From positions 4,499,001 through 4,563,000 of the forward strand of contig NC_088299.1 in NCBI RefSeq assembly GCF_032854445.1: 64,000 bases of DNA, written 5' to 3'. A program made the translations under genes and the position numbers. This document shows positions 24,401 to 37,031 of this stretch, one piece after another. The first letter of the stretch is position 1, and each line of letters begins with the position of its first letter. Below the pieces are notes generated by a model. That model searched no databases. It was given only the letters and a program-made list of their open reading frames with translations, and was not told where the DNA came from. Source of the stretch: Liolophura sinensis. Lineage: Eukaryota; Mollusca; Polyplacophora; Chitonida; Chitonidae.

Positions 24401-25464
24401 ACAAGGGCATTCGTGAGGTGCAATAAACATGGATATTTGCTCGTACACGGCCTAGATCAAATGAACTCTGTAGCGGTCCTAAACATCGCATATGGCAGGC
24501 TGATAGATATATAAGGCGTGAGTTTGAAGTCGGGCGGTGTACCCACGCTATAGATATAAACTATATAGATTCTCACGCCTCCCAGGAAGTAAACAAACTG
24601 TTTTTCCGATCTCAAGAACATGCAGTTGATCGACCGTTTAACAATTTTCTCTCTGTACACCAACAGCAGTTTTTAGGAATAGCCTTCATCGCCTTCCATT
24701 GGCATTCGATTACCACTGCTTCCACCAACCAGAGTTTGTCCCAGCCCATCGCGTCAGCGAACTGCTCATGACGTCACAACAACTTGTGTACCGCTGAAGA
24801 GTTGGCTGGATCTCTGACCCGCTGATAGTGAGTAAACACACGGAGAATATCAACATCAGTGATGAAATCTTAAGCCACAGGCTGCGGGTCATAGACTGGG
24901 TGTTTATTCAACTTCACAGGCGTTGCCGGCTGTTCTAGAAACCAGGACATTTCTTCTTGAGGCTGATATAAATATCACAAAAAATGAAACGTTTCATTCA
25001 AAGCATCCCAAAATACGCTACAAAAAAGTTATAGTAGTTCAGTTTGTACATTTATATGTATATGTGGTTTCTTTGATAGGATATACTGCCATTGTATAGG
25101 CCTATGAGAAAATAAATCTTGGCGTTTGCTAACAATCAAATACGTAAACAAATAGGATTTAATATCTGACATTATCATTTAGCTACTTTTGGAAATGAGA
25201 TTGCTACCAAAGTTGGTTCCGTACAACAATTTGTTGTCCTTTGTTGTTCTATTTTACTTATAAATAGGTAGCATCCATGTTTGTAGGCGTTTAAAAGTTA
25301 ATATTCATGAATGTCGTTGTGCAATGTAACCAAGTTCTTGACCCCGATACAGATACAACTGCTGATTCTTGTATAATGACGTGACCACCTGTAAACTTTT
25401 GGATATCATATCAAAGATATGTTCAATGTTCTTGCAAGATCAAAGGCATACGCCTGCCCGGAAT
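21431..25464. other. geneless stretch
   Basis: No exon is recognised. A 9-base inverted pair (AGGCGTGAG at 24514-24522 and CTCACGCCT at 24572-24580) is too short to interpret. A G-rich run lies at about 23755-23775. Confidence 0.4.
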
Positions 25465-25636
25465 AAATTTCGAGTACGTGGGAAGGTCTGACATCAACTT
25501 GCGGATAGTCGTGGGTTTCTCCCGGACTCTTCCCGGTTTCGTCCCACCATAATACTGGCCGCCTACGAATAAGTGAAATATTCTTGTGTACGCGTAAAAC
25601 ACCAATCAAATAAATAAATTAATTAATTAATTAATT
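25465..25636 (+). mobile_element. 5'-truncated SINE S1
   Basis: It begins near ACGTGGGAAGGTCTGACATC and continues GATAGTCGTGGGTTTCTCCC, CCACCATAATACTGGCCGCC, then ATAAGTGAAATATTCTTGTG. The tail has changed from AAAT to AATT units. Confidence 0.85.
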
Positions 25637-25639
25637 TCG

Positions 25640-28459
25640 CCTGTGACCCTTCATCATCTGGTTGACTGAACAGCTACAAGTAGTTAATATTAGTTGACCG
25701 AAACTTTTGAAACACTTGATTCATTTTTCCACTCTCACATGACGCCAAACAACCGGGCAAATCATAGTGATTATAATCGTTAGCCGGGAAATATCTCTTC
25801 TTTCTTATTCCGGGTTCGTGTCACGTTACATTGTCAATGTCTGGAGTTGTCATGGATTTCGGGCTTTCTAAGTTAAACTGTCAATATATATCATCTGTTT
25901 ACTCGCCTGGGCAAGACTTCTGTAAGAAACGTTAAAACATTGACCTGGCAAGAAACGCCGGGTTCTCCAGGTTTTAGCAAACAGGTGTAGCGCAGCGGCC
26001 ATGGCCACGAGACAATCGGCACTTCGGGGACATTATGATTGCAAGCCAGTCATACCAGTCAATTAGCACAACGACCGATGTTTTCCTCGATTACCAGTAA
26101 TCGCGTTTCCGGATGTCAGGCCTCTGACGGGTGCATGCACACTCGATAGCACAATTAGGTTAATTAATGGTTTGACCAAGTTAGGATACTTCGAAAACAT
26201 CAACAGTTACAATTTTGAGGGTAACTGGGTGAGCTATATATGTTTGATATAACTGTCAACATTTTCTCAGTGATTGATATTAGTTAGCCAGGTCAAAGCC
26301 CACTAAATTTTAAGCATTCCTGCTGTCCGTCTTGTATGCATACATGCATGGATAGCAGATACTTTGTTCTACACAAAACATTTCACATAAACTTTCTTTT
26401 TTTCTCTCATTCGTGGCATACTTGTTTGTTCTGTCTTTCTTGCTTGACCAAGGTATACTGCTCTATCCTGCACGTCGTGTAATTCGGTCATTCCCGTTAT
26501 GCCTTGGGTATATGGAATGTATAAGTGTTTAATAATGATTTTCAAGCGTGATTATGCTTATAAATGTACCATAGCGGCTCTTCCGTGCTGACTGCATCAT
26601 GAGAGCTAGCAACATGATACTGCACTTGCCGCCGTATTTATACTACTGTCTCGCCGGAATCCCATAGGCATATATCAGAAGCTTTCCAGCTTGTTCGGGT
26701 TACCCACGTACTGCTTATACGCCAATGCTGAGTTGTTGATTCATTCTATCTATTGTAACAACGACGACTATACTTATATTTTCCAGATTCCATAATGCTT
26801 ATTGTTTTCGGAGCCTTGATACCAATAAACTTTTGACAGTGATCTCTTGTGTAGTTTTGCAAGAAGTTCGTTGACGATCATCTGCCTTCCAAGCAATATG
26901 TCACATGTGGGATAGTTGGCCAGTAGCGCGTCAAAGGTTGGTGGTTTACCCCACCCATAACACTGACCACCATCGTATGACTGGAAAGGATATTTATTAT
27001 GGCGATAACCAACACTAATCAAATAAATTATAAAATATTCACTTCACTGCGTCCCGAGTTAAATGTGATACTCTGGTCTTCGGAGAAAATGTTTTGTGCA
27101 ATAACAGCACGCCTTCTTTCAGTACATGTACAAGTAGTAAGAGAATGCAGGACACGTGCAGGCGCCATGACAACCAAACAGTTGCATACTGAACAGCTGA
27201 TGACGGTTGATGGTAATCAGCATAGTTGTATTAAATTTCACAAATATGTGCAAGACGCAGACACAAGAGAAACACGTTGCCTTTACGTCAGTTCTGTTTC
27301 TCAACAATATTTACTCGGCTTGGCTAAAAAGCAACTTGTCATCAGCTTTGAGGCGTTGTACGCTCACGTGACCAGACCGCCAATCTGTGCAATCATGCTT
27401 GTGTTCCAAAAACCGCAAGACTGTGTAAAGCCGTGTTCCAGGGTGTTTACCTGCAGACCACAGGGGCGGGCAAAGTATGTAGGCACTTCGCTACTTGCCC
27501 AGTGTTGTTGCAAAGATCGAAAATCCTGCACTTGACGAGGTCGGGGGTGGGGGTTGCATGTATGTACGTCCCCGTCAAGAGTCCATTATTGCAGCAATCC
27601 TAACTAACGCTGTATAGGCCTATCATGGATAGCAATAGAATCGATGTCAGTAATCAATTATGCCTCTTAAAGAGCTGATAATCGATCAGGAAAGAAACAT
27701 ATGAAAAAGACATCTGGTGACCAAAGCCTAAACCATAGAAAACTCTCAAACTTTCATGGTATTGTTTCCACACAAACACACACACTTGACAAATTACTCA
27801 ACTAAAATATTGTTTCTGTGTGTTTCATTGTATCTTGTCAAGAATACCTCATTGTCGTTTTGTCAAATAATCGTGCCTCGTTGTCTAGTATTCGTGATGC
27901 GAAGGATGCAGTTCATCTTTATTGCGGAATCCCTTGTCTCAACATGAAATTTCTTGATAACATGCAAATCTCGCTCTAAAAAAAAAAACATTTGTCATAC
28001 CTATTACAACCATGGTTAAATCGCTAAGTTTCAAAATGTAATGAAACGGGACCAGGACTGGTGGTTCTACAGTCCAAATCAAACCACTACAGTCCTCGAC
28101 CAATGAAGTGTTTGGGCCCCATCCCTGTACTGTATTGACGTCAGCAAGTGTATAAGATAACTGGTACCTAGGAATGTTTGCAAGTTACAACACCTATAAA
28201 AGGTGATAATGGTCTGTCTGGATTTCACAACATGCGGATACGAAGTGTTATATTTATAATTTCAAGCCATGGATTTAAATTTGTCGTATCTTTTAGAGTG
28301 AAGTTAATTAAGGTAAACAGAGGGTGTCCCTTGAGTCATATTTATGGAAAATACAGCGCGCTACTTGTGGTTGTATAAATAGCTGTGTGGTTTCTACGCA
28401 ACAGTTCACGGCATTAAAATACTGTTAATATCTGGTCCCATTAGTACTGGCATATAAAC
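25640..28459. other. geneless stretch
   Basis: No exon is recognised. The longest frame (26999-27535, 178 codons) begins inside an old SINE tail and resembles no family. An S2 SINE lies at 26885-27030. Confidence 0.4.
26885..27030 (+). mobile_element. SINE S2, diverged copy
   Basis: GTCACATGTGGGATAGTTGG, CGTCAAAGGTTGGTGGTTTA, CCCCACCCATAACACTGACC, ACCATCGTATGACTGG and a final CACTAATCAAATAAAT follow the S2/S1 order with many substitutions. Confidence 0.65.
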
Positions 28460-28519
28460 CATTGAACTAAACACACAATTTACCTCAGAGTTTTATTCTA
28501 ACTGTTCATATAAATGCTC

Positions 28520-28593
28520 AGGGCGCTGTGAACATCATACACGACTACAGAGCAATAAACACCTAAGACACTATGAACATCATATACGACAAA
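28520..28593 (+). other. minisatellite 3 fragment attached to the 5' end of a SINE
   Basis: CGCTGTGAACATCATACACG, ACTACAGAGCAATAAACACC and TAAGACACTATGAACATCAT match the reverse complement of 18091-18250 (minisatellite 3), with one 45-bp unit where that locus has three. It runs directly into the SINE head at 28594. It is best explained as sequence carried along from the source locus. Confidence 0.8.
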
Positions 28594-28860
28594 GGGGGCC
28601 TCCGCGGCTCAGTCTGTTAGCGCGCTAGCGCAGTGTAATGACCTAGAAGCCTCTCACCAATGCGGTCGCTGTGAGTTCAAGTCCAGCTCATGCTGGCTTC
28701 CTCTCCGGCCGTAAGTGGGTACGTCTGTCAGCAACGCGCGAATAGTAGTGGGTTTCCCCCGGGCTCTGCCCGGTTTCCTCCCACCATAATGCTGACCGCC
28801 GTCGTATAAGTGAAATATTCTTGAGTACGGCGTAAAACACCAATCAAATAAATAAATAAA
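28594..28860 (+). mobile_element. full-length SINE S1 with transduced 5' flank
   Basis: The head is GGGGGCCTCCGCGGCTCAG, TCTGTTAGCGCGCTAGCGCA and GTGTAATGACC, followed by the complete body and AAAT tail. It shares the CAGTCTGTT and GCAGTGTAATG variants with the minus-strand copy at 17825-18089. ATAAATGCTC occurs at 28510-28519 and again at 28856-28865. Five of those ten bases on the right could be SINE tail, so the safe target duplication is TGCTC up to ATAAATGCTC. Confidence 0.92.
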
Positions 28861-28902
28861 TGCTCGAACAGTAGCAAATAACACCACTAGCACCATGGCT
28901 TG

Positions 28903-29015
28903 GTGTTTTGTGTTACACGTCGTTTTGGGAATTGGCGTTGCGATTATTGACCTGGAATGTCCATTTTGGTTGACGACTGGTATACGAATGTCTGTTTCGA
29001 CGCATAGATCAAGCA
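28903..29015 (+). repeat. dispersed family Y, copy 2
   Basis: GTCGTTTTGGGAATTGGCGT, GCGATTATTGACCTGGAATG, TCCATTTTGGTTGACGACTG and ATGTCTGTTTCGACGCATAG align with 18595-18745 (-). It sits inside family X copy 5, where other X copies have AAGCAGAATT(C/A)GGTAAAG. Confidence 0.65.
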
Positions 29016-29124
29016 AAAAAGTGTGTAGTGATGTTAACTGCAATATCACAATATAATAATAAACGACACAGGTCTAGAATTAGTCAAAACGCTGTGAGAT
29101 CATCACATTTAACAAACAGTTTTA

Positions 29125-29395
29125 GGGGCCTCCGTGGCTCACTTGATTAGCACGCTGGCGCAGCGTAATGACCCAGACGCCTGTCACCAATGCGGTCGCT
29201 GTTAGTTCAATTCCAGCTCATGCTGGCTTCCTCTCTGGCCGTAACGGGAAAGGTCTTCAAGCAACCTGCGGATGGTCGTGGGTTTCCCCTGGGCTCTGCC
29301 CGGTTTCCTTCCACCATAATGCTAGCTGCCGTCGCATAAGTGAAATATTCTTGAGTACGGCTTAAAACATCAATCAAATAAATAAATCAATAAAT
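29125..29395 (+). mobile_element. full-length SINE S1
   Basis: The head is GGGGCCTCCGTGGCTCACTT, GATTAGCACGCTGGCGCAGC, GTAATGACCCAGACG. The body matches the 13218 copy, and it ends in AATAAATCAATAAAT. It lies 264 bases after the previous SINE in the same orientation. Its head lacks the CAGTCTGTT variant, so it is an independent insertion rather than a tandem duplicate. Confidence 0.92.
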
Positions 29396-30087
29396 TTCAG
29401 CAATGTTCTAACGAGAAATGTTGGAAACATTGAAATAACCACAATTAATATCCTCACTGTAGTTACACATCCAATAATTCTTGTCGAATTAAGTCTTAGA
29501 GGTCAAGTGAGTGCATGGTCTAGGAAACAGACCTCGTACACTGATTGACAAAACCTCGCCATAGGTAAGCCCCTCGCGACACACAACTGTCAAAATCACT
29601 ACGTATTTGATCTTCAATATTTGCCTCACAGTGCTCTATATCCTATGTTGTTGTTGCCGTTGTCAAAATGTATTATGGGGGGGGGGGGGGGTAGATATTC
29701 CGTGTTCTGTATATCACAATTTGTCATGGCATGAAAGGGTTATGTGTGGATACACTCAAACCATCCACATGCATCTTAACCTGTATCCGAGTGCAAAGAT
29801 CTGAGTAAAACGAACGAAAGGAGGTTGGTCAATAGCCGTCAGCTGACATGGGGTCACTGGTCAGTAGAGTTGGCAACTGGGGACATGTATGGTTAACGAA
29901 ACAGGAGGCCGGACCAACAGATCGCGATTTTGAAAGTAGGTCAGCTGAGTGCGCAGCTAAATAACGCGGAAGTTTGCTGAGCGCATACAGTGGATAGAGG
30001 GGATTCTTCTCTTTGGCCACCGGCTGCTTGTGAAGACACAACATTTCCCGTATACCATTTAAACAGCTCTCGTCTCTTCTCTTAATA

Positions 30088-30092
30088 GAGAA

Positions 30093-30155
<63 letters not shown>
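30088..30155. repeat. (AG)n microsatellite
   Basis: A nearly pure AG run has one AT interruption. It produces a Ser-Leu repeat frame on the minus strand that should not be taken as a gene. Confidence 0.97.
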
Positions 30156-33100
30156 TGCGATTGCTACCGCGGGTTTAAAGCTGAACAAATGAGACTGAGA
30201 AGATATACCTATAGCTTGCTTGGCGTCTGACATGTCAAACGTTTTGTTTATTACCACAGAACTTAATTGACCCTCGGTCGTTGTAGTGAACAAGCAAAGT
30301 CACTTAGACACCTGACATCATTTAGAAGCCATGACCGTGGGTCAAGCCTTAATGATACCGATCTGCTCAATGGTATTATTCTCCAAACAGCGGGGTGACG
30401 TTAGGGTATAAGGTGGGCTTATAATGATAGCCGGGTGTCAGGTGACGTCACCTAGTCTCTTAACCCCGGGGCTCCCCTCCCCACCCTCCTGCACTCTCCT
30501 TCACCATTGTCACAAAGGTGTCAAAAGGAACACTTAATAGTATTGCAGGTAGAGACTCCATGACGATATTGTTCAGGCTCATGGGTTTAAAAACTTGAAC
30601 CTTTGTAAGACTTGAACCTTTTCACCCTTTTCACCTTCGTTAACTTATAAAAGCATGCGATCTGAGATAGCTTTCTACACTCTTTCAATGGTCCAGACTT
30701 AATTGTTTCCAGATAACACCAAATTAAGGGCTTTGCGCATGTCAGCAAAGAACAAACAATCTACATTTTCATCTTCAGTGTGTGAATGCCTTAGAAGTTT
30801 CTCAATAGGCTACATAACCATTATTTTATAGTAAATAGATGTATGTACCCATGTGTATACTTTTTGTCACTGCAGGCTTTTTTTTTAACAGGGTGGTTAT
30901 ACAAGAAGTGAAAAGATGAGCGATAACATTACTGTGTATTTGCGTGCATTTATACTTCTTCATCACAGGACGCTCCTCTTTTCAGACTTTCACTAAGCTG
31001 GGCTCGCGAACTTTGCGATACACACAACCCAGGTATACAGTATACAGGTAGGCTTCTACACGAGTGAAAATTGGATGTCAAGCTGATAAACCCAGATGTT
31101 TACGATAGCGTATAAGTGAGGAACAGTAACTGTATGCCATTTCATACACCTTAAAGTAACACTTTCAAGAGCTGTTAAAGTCGAGCTGGAATGCTAAGGT
31201 GCTTAAAATTGTGTTAAAAAGCAGTTAATTGAAAAGCTGCGTCGTCATCGTTCATAGGCCTGAGTCAGGTGCGCAGCCATATAACAGCAATCGAGTGTTT
31301 GTTATCTACACCGTTTTCAAGTCAATGTCTGCCTCTAAACTTATACCTGTTTGTGGAGAAAGAAGGTCAAGAGGTGTGAAATCGCCGAGGTCATAGGGTG
31401 CAGAATGGGTGACAGCGTCAAACCGCGGCGCAATCTCCCAGGGCGTGGAGAACGAAGGTTTGTGACCGCTAAACAATTCTACCAGACGATTTCCATCCTA
31501 AAAATATTGCTCTCATGTGCCCTTAGTAATCATATCACAGGTCCATTCACAATTTTTGTTGGGTTTAATGGCCTCTGCACAACACAATACACAAACAGAG
31601 GGGGAAATCTTGACAGATTAAAGACATTTGTTTCCCGCTCTAAGTGCCTTTAGTAAATCAATTCTATTTTGATCAAGATTTAAGCAGGAAATATTGTCAA
31701 ACCTTACTGCATATTGCTCCGATGGAATGGCTACCACTTTGTTTTCAGAAACAAAGTCATACTGACCATTTACATACGTGCTCAGGATCAAATTGCCATT
31801 ATACTAGGCTATAACACGTGGTGACAATATACGTTTGCCCGTTCACGACTTATCCTAGCATGGTTGTCATGAACAGGGTGAATGATAACCTCACATCACC
31901 ACATTTGCTAGGCGGATGCTGTTAGATGCTGTTGTTATATACTTTTTTTTCACCGGGCGTTGTAAACACGTTAAGTTTATTTTAGAACATGATCGGTACG
32001 CCATTACGGCGTCTGGCTTGACACAATAAATACATGGACAACTTGATGACAATTAAAAACAAAAACTTAGACCACTATATGACCCAACATGCACGACAGC
32101 ACCCTTAACTACTTTTAACTAGATGAATGGATTTCCCAAACACAGTTAAAGTAGATCTGCGACACACTCTGCAAACAAACAAAAGACATTTCGCAAAAGC
32201 AGTTCATCAAAGATAAAACTTCTCAGACTTAACACAATTGGACAGATAAGCACGCCCTGCACGAGCCATTAAACCCGGTAACTTGTGAAAGTTGTGTGTA
32301 TTAATACTGTATGAATAACAAAATGTTAAATATATTCTCATGAATATTCATGATGCAGCTCGGAGTGTGGCACACAAAAGAACTATCTGGGATATTTCAA
32401 GGTTGAGACAAGCACAGTTCGGAACTATGCTTATATAGTGGTGCAACATGGGTTCCTTGTTCTACCCAAGGCATCACAGTCTTGTTGACAGCCGTATGAA
32501 GAGTATCAAACATTCCTGATTTACACTCAAATGGATACTGTAAAATAACCAGGTCATAGGTCACAGTTTGCTTAACCCTTAGCTTATTCTTATCCAGGTT
32601 GGAAAAGGTGGCTATTGTCCTGTGTTTCTCTGAATGTTTACATAGACATTTTAAGCTGACTGTTCCCATTTCGTGCTGTTGTCTGTTTGTTTGTTTTCTC
32701 TGCCTGTCCGTCAAGTTAGGGTCAGTCACGAGGTCTGGGTGTCTGCTATTACACAGTTTAGGTCACACCCTCGCCTTTCGTGGATACTAGCTGCTGATTC
32801 ACCGTGAAAATAAATGTCATTTTTCCCATAACTCGAAACCTGTGGAGTCTAGGATCATTGTGTCAAGACGGGTTATTGTCACGTTTTCCTCAGTGGCAGT
32901 ACCCATCAGTTAATACGCTGGGAACAGGGTGGACTGGAGACCGCGATCAGCGTTCTATAGCAACCATCCCTGGTACACTGCACAGACCAACGTGACAAAA
33001 TTGTCGTAAACGCGTGCCGGTAAACATTTTAGAGTAGGTCAGTAAAAACAGTTCGTGTGAGAAAATCACAGTCGTTTTCATTCACAACTTATATGTAGTC

Positions 33101-33169
33101 CTCAACGTAAGGCCTACATGGCTTTGGTCTTGTTTTTCTCAGTTGTACAGTCACAAGAAACTATAACGT

Positions 33170-33279
33170 ATTTATTTACTTGAAAGGTGATTTACGCCGT
33201 ACTCAAGAATATTTCACTTATCCGACGGCGGCCAGCAATATGGTGAGAGGAAAAGAGCCAGGGGAAAATCCACGACCAC
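33170..33279 (-). mobile_element. 5'-truncated SINE S1
   Basis: The + strand reads ACGCCGTACTCAAGAATATT, TCACTTATCCGACGGCGGCC, AGCAATATGGTGAGAGG and AATCCACGACCAC, the reverse complement of the S1 3' half. Confidence 0.85.
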
Positions 33280-36200
33280 AATAAACTATAAGGCTTGACA
33301 CAGAGCAAAACTGAATTTAAAGTACATGTATATTTCAATATATAACAATTCCGTTTCAGTTCATTGTTGTTTTAAATCTTGAATCTTTTCAAGAAAGCCT
33401 TCTCTTAAAAGGAAAGAAAATTAAAACCACAGGTGGACGTGGCCAGAAAGATCTATGAAAACTGTAGTTAATCAGAATTGTCCTCGTTTATTTGCTCAGG
33501 TTTTGTTTCACTGAATTAGCGATGTGCTAATAAATTCTTCTGATGTTTAGAAGTGCATTGTCTATCCATGCATATAACTTATACAGCCATTTCCTCACGA
33601 AAACGAGTTGACCATAATGTATGACGTCAGTAACGGCAATAAAGCGGCCAATCAATCTCGCTATAAACTTATTTAAATATTTTATTACGTTTTATTCAGT
33701 TAACAAAATCTATCAAGTAAACGTAGGTTTAGGTATGTGGTTTTCATCGTTGTTTGCTCTACTGGTACTTATTCCATTCTTTATCTCCATGACTGTTTAA
33801 TAGATTGATAATTGATGATGGACTAAGTGCCAGCCGCATTTGTCCATACGTGTTCAACCTACTGGTCTCCTTGTGTAACCAATTGTGGCTGATTACCCCA
33901 TATACATGCAGGCGTTTAAGCCATCTAACCAAGTGATCCTTTAGCGCAAGCAATGATCCAATAACACCATTATATCTTATTATAGACTTAGTTAAAATCA
34001 TAACAATAGGTCGGTGTTATATCATGGGGGTTAAGTACATACATTTAGATTGATCACTTAAGGGGCTCTGTGGCCAAATAAGTACGGTTTTGCAGGGTCA
34101 GCCGGTGTATGAAACCTGATGTCGAAACCATGTTTGAAAATTTAAAGTAACATATTTACTGATCATCGGACTCATATAAAAAGTATACACGCGCTGGAAA
34201 ATCGCTTAGTAAGTATGTACGCATTGTTTGTTAACACTGCAATAACATATCGTCAATAAAAAAGAATACCATGCCCACATCACCGCGTTCCATTTCAGCC
34301 CCACAGCCAAACAATGAATTTTGATCCAATTTTCAGATCCGTGTCAGTACTGGGTAACTGCGTTGTGAAACTGGGCAGTCAACAAATTGTTCCAAACCAG
34401 AGTCATCGACGCCACTGTGCGGATAGCGTTCAGGTCAAACGGCCATATAGAGGTTTCCAAATTCTGGGTTTTCACACATTATAAAATGGATCCACAGAAT
34501 ATTCAACGTCAAGACCTAAATTAGGATATCGTTTAAGACAAACGAGTAGCGTAGTTCCGGATTCAAGGTACTCACGCATATGGACTCCACACCATGTTTA
34601 ACTTGATATGACCTAAAGGCTTTAGCCTTCAACTACCATATCGGTTCCGAATTTCAGGTAATTAGCAAATAACATATACTCAGCATCTCGGGACCAGGAT
34701 TAGGGGTAGAACACACGTACGCCGGGAATGATGGAAGATGACAGATCCATATTCTCTGTGTGTCAAGTATTTTGCCACATAGGAGATTCAGTCCATGCCA
34801 GAAGCATGGATATGCTGCAGTTCAAAATTCCGAGAACTAAGTATAGCATCAACTATATCCAATGTACACTAGACAAGATGTTTCTTATATATGGGCAAAC
34901 AACTTCTAGGTGTTTTCAACACGACATTTCGATGTAGGTGCTGATATATAGCTATCAAGTGAAACGGCTATTCCCTAATGTTAATAAACAAAGAAGTTAA
35001 TTGTTTATCCTGAAGAAACATCTTAACGATATAGTACTTCCCCCTAACTTTTACATTCCACTCCAAAAAAAAGAGATATTTAATGTCGTGACGTCAAAAA
35101 TGAAAGGTACTATAACCAATCTCTTTAATGAACAAATGTAATGTTTACACGCCGATACGTCTACAATTTGAGACGAATGCGGATTAAAAACTATACGGAT
35201 TTATAACCACAAGCTTGCTTGCTGACTCCCAGATAAACCAGAGAAAACCAGATACACAAGTAGAAGCTGGAGGTAACAGTAATTTCCTAGAACACTAATT
35301 TCTAGGTAAATGACCCGTACATGGTATTGCTATAGCAAAAACATGCTAAAAGAGTGCTCAGTATTTTCAAGAATTTTATCTGTTATTCCAAGAGTGGATT
35401 ATGGGCAACATTTTAAGAGTGATGACTTCGGGATTGGCATCCGGTTTCGCAAAATAAGTATACAGCAGCAGGTAATATACGTATCTAAGGAGAAAAAAGG
35501 TGAATTTCTGCAAAACAACCATCTGAAGATGTAGTCATTCCAATGCTGATATGCACCGGTTGGCCTTTGCGGACCTGACCGAAATACCGTCAAGGTAGTT
35601 TTGGAGATGTGAGACAAGGCGAATGGGCCATGTGTCTGCATCTGATGCCATAGATCACATGCAAGGCCAAGGCGTATGTGTACTATTGGGGAGGCGACCC
35701 TGCAGGGACGGCAGTCGTAAAGACGGCTAATATCGACTGCTTGCCAGGGTAGAGGGCGGGCGCAGGAGACAAGGGAAGATTTGGGGTCAGCAAAATATGC
35801 GACCTTCAGTATTTCGAGTACAAGTACAGTGTAAATCCACATGAAGTATATAGGACAACGATAGAGACCCTAGACGGTTTACCTGTAGGGCTATATACAG
35901 TCACACGTGGTCGTGGAAGACGGTACATAAGATGAGCACTGCGCCACTATACCGCCGAGCCATCTTCGTTTACCGACTCCAGTCGGTGTGCAGCTTTGTC
36001 TGTAGATATAGCAAATACAGGAAATTTAAAATCAATGCTACATATGTGTAGACCAGCGTTCCGCGAGGCACGTGGTAAGGGCTTCGGCTCTGGCAGTAAT
36101 AGAACGTGATCGACGCGAAAGACTAGAACAAAAAAAAGATGGTGACATGCGTAATGCAAGACGGCCTGAGGAACACATGCAAACGGTTGTAAACAAGGGG

Positions 36201-36906
36201 GTCAATCGGTGCATTGTCGCCTTCAGCAAATCGCGCTCAGTAACACAGCGAGATTCCTAAATGGTGCGGTTGATGCAGATGCACCCAAAGCACACTAACT
36301 AATGTAATTATGTAATGTATTGTTTTGGGTGATTACTTTTGGGAAATGGAATATTTTATTTACACCAGGGTTTGTTTATTCACGAGCGCATAAACTCAAA
36401 AAGATTGATAGTGCTTTGGTCATATTCGTTTTAAAGATTCATTATCTGTATCGAACGAATTTAACATATATCACCCCAAATTCACTCTGGCCAAAGCTGA
36501 ATATACCTACATGGTCACGGAGTGTATATGAGTCGCTTTGTAAACTCAGGTATGCAATGATCACTAACACCATCCGACAGATGTCAGGCCTGTGCAAGGG
36601 TGATGGCAGTCAAAGAATACGTACCCCCTTATACATACATATCTCTTTTGTACCACATTGTCATAGCTGTGATATATATCTGTGAGAAACCCGACAAAAA
36701 AGCGAACTAAAAAACCCTACCGTTCATAATTCGCTGCTCGATGCTTTAGCGTAGCCGAGGTACAACAATTCACTGTACAATTAACAGAGCGAGCGCTGTA
36801 CGGTTGTATTTTCTTTTCAACTGGAAAGAGGCCGTAAACAGAGAGAGCAAGGGACAATGCGATTTGCACTAAATGACCCCGACCGCTAGAGATTATAGCG
36901 AGCTGC

Positions 36907-36914
36907 TATAAATA
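36907..36914 (+). promoter_or_regulatory. candidate TATA box A (distal P450 promoter)
   Basis: TATAAATA is followed 34 bases later by an initiator-like TCAAAC near 36939-36944. A strong splice donor lies 125 bases downstream of the TATA box. The spacing fits an RNA polymerase II core promoter for the leader exon at 36941-37031. It is assigned to the P450 because that is the next + strand gene downstream; no transcript evidence is available. Confidence 0.45.
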
Positions 36915-36940
36915 TGGGTCTGGGACGGCGAGTGGGGATC

Positions 36941-37031
36941 AAACATTGTCACATCCTAGACGAGTCAAGACTACCGGGATCATTTTATACCTATAGCTAG
37001 CTCACAGCCCTCGGTCTCACGCTGCTTTTCG
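36941..37031 (+). other. candidate non-coding leader exon A
   Basis: It runs from the predicted start to a donor TTTTCG|GTAAGTAATC. This 91-base segment contains no ATG on the + strand, so an mRNA made from it would begin translation at 42894. It would splice to the acceptor at 42821-42822. This is inferred from promoter spacing and donor quality only. Confidence 0.4.

Larger units (their letters stand above)
28460..29124 (+). repeat. dispersed repeat family X, copy 5, interrupted by insertions
   Basis: The left part (28472-28519: ATTTACCTCAGAGTTTTATT, TCATATAAATGCTC) and the right part (from 28861: GAACAGTAGCAAATAACACC, CTAGCACCATGGCTTGG, and later GAATTAGTCAAAACGCTGTG) belong to one X copy. 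A SINE with extra 5' sequence (28520-28860) interrupts it, and family Y (28903-29015) sits further right. The order of nesting is X first, insertions later. Confidence 0.7.
29400..36900. other. long geneless stretch
   Basis: No exon with family resemblance was recognised on either strand. The larger frames (29829-30293 minus, 31351-31653 plus, 35399-35842 minus) are unsupported, and the first is largely a translated AG repeat. Contents include G15 at 29677-29691, an AG array, an S2-like scrap near 32960-33020, and one truncated SINE. The stretch before the first leader exon may hold distal regulatory sequence of the P450 gene, but I see no diagnostic site. Confidence 0.45.

Noticed and set aside
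26999-27535. 178-codon + strand open frame ending in a Cys-rich stretch
   Set aside because: Its start lies in the tail of an old S2 SINE. It has no signal peptide and resembles no family, and no splice or promoter signals support it. I consider it chance.
29829-30293. 154-codon minus frame with a Ser-Leu repeat
   Set aside because: Its middle is an AG microsatellite and its ends show no domain.
35399-35842. 147-codon minus frame
   Set aside because: There is no recognisable domain, signal peptide or splice context, and the opposite strand is equally uninformative.
36040-36260. + strand frame with a charged helical stretch (ERDRRERLEQKKDGDMR)
   Set aside because: It begins at a non-ATG codon in the given frame, is short, and has no matching splice donors or acceptors that would join it to other exons.
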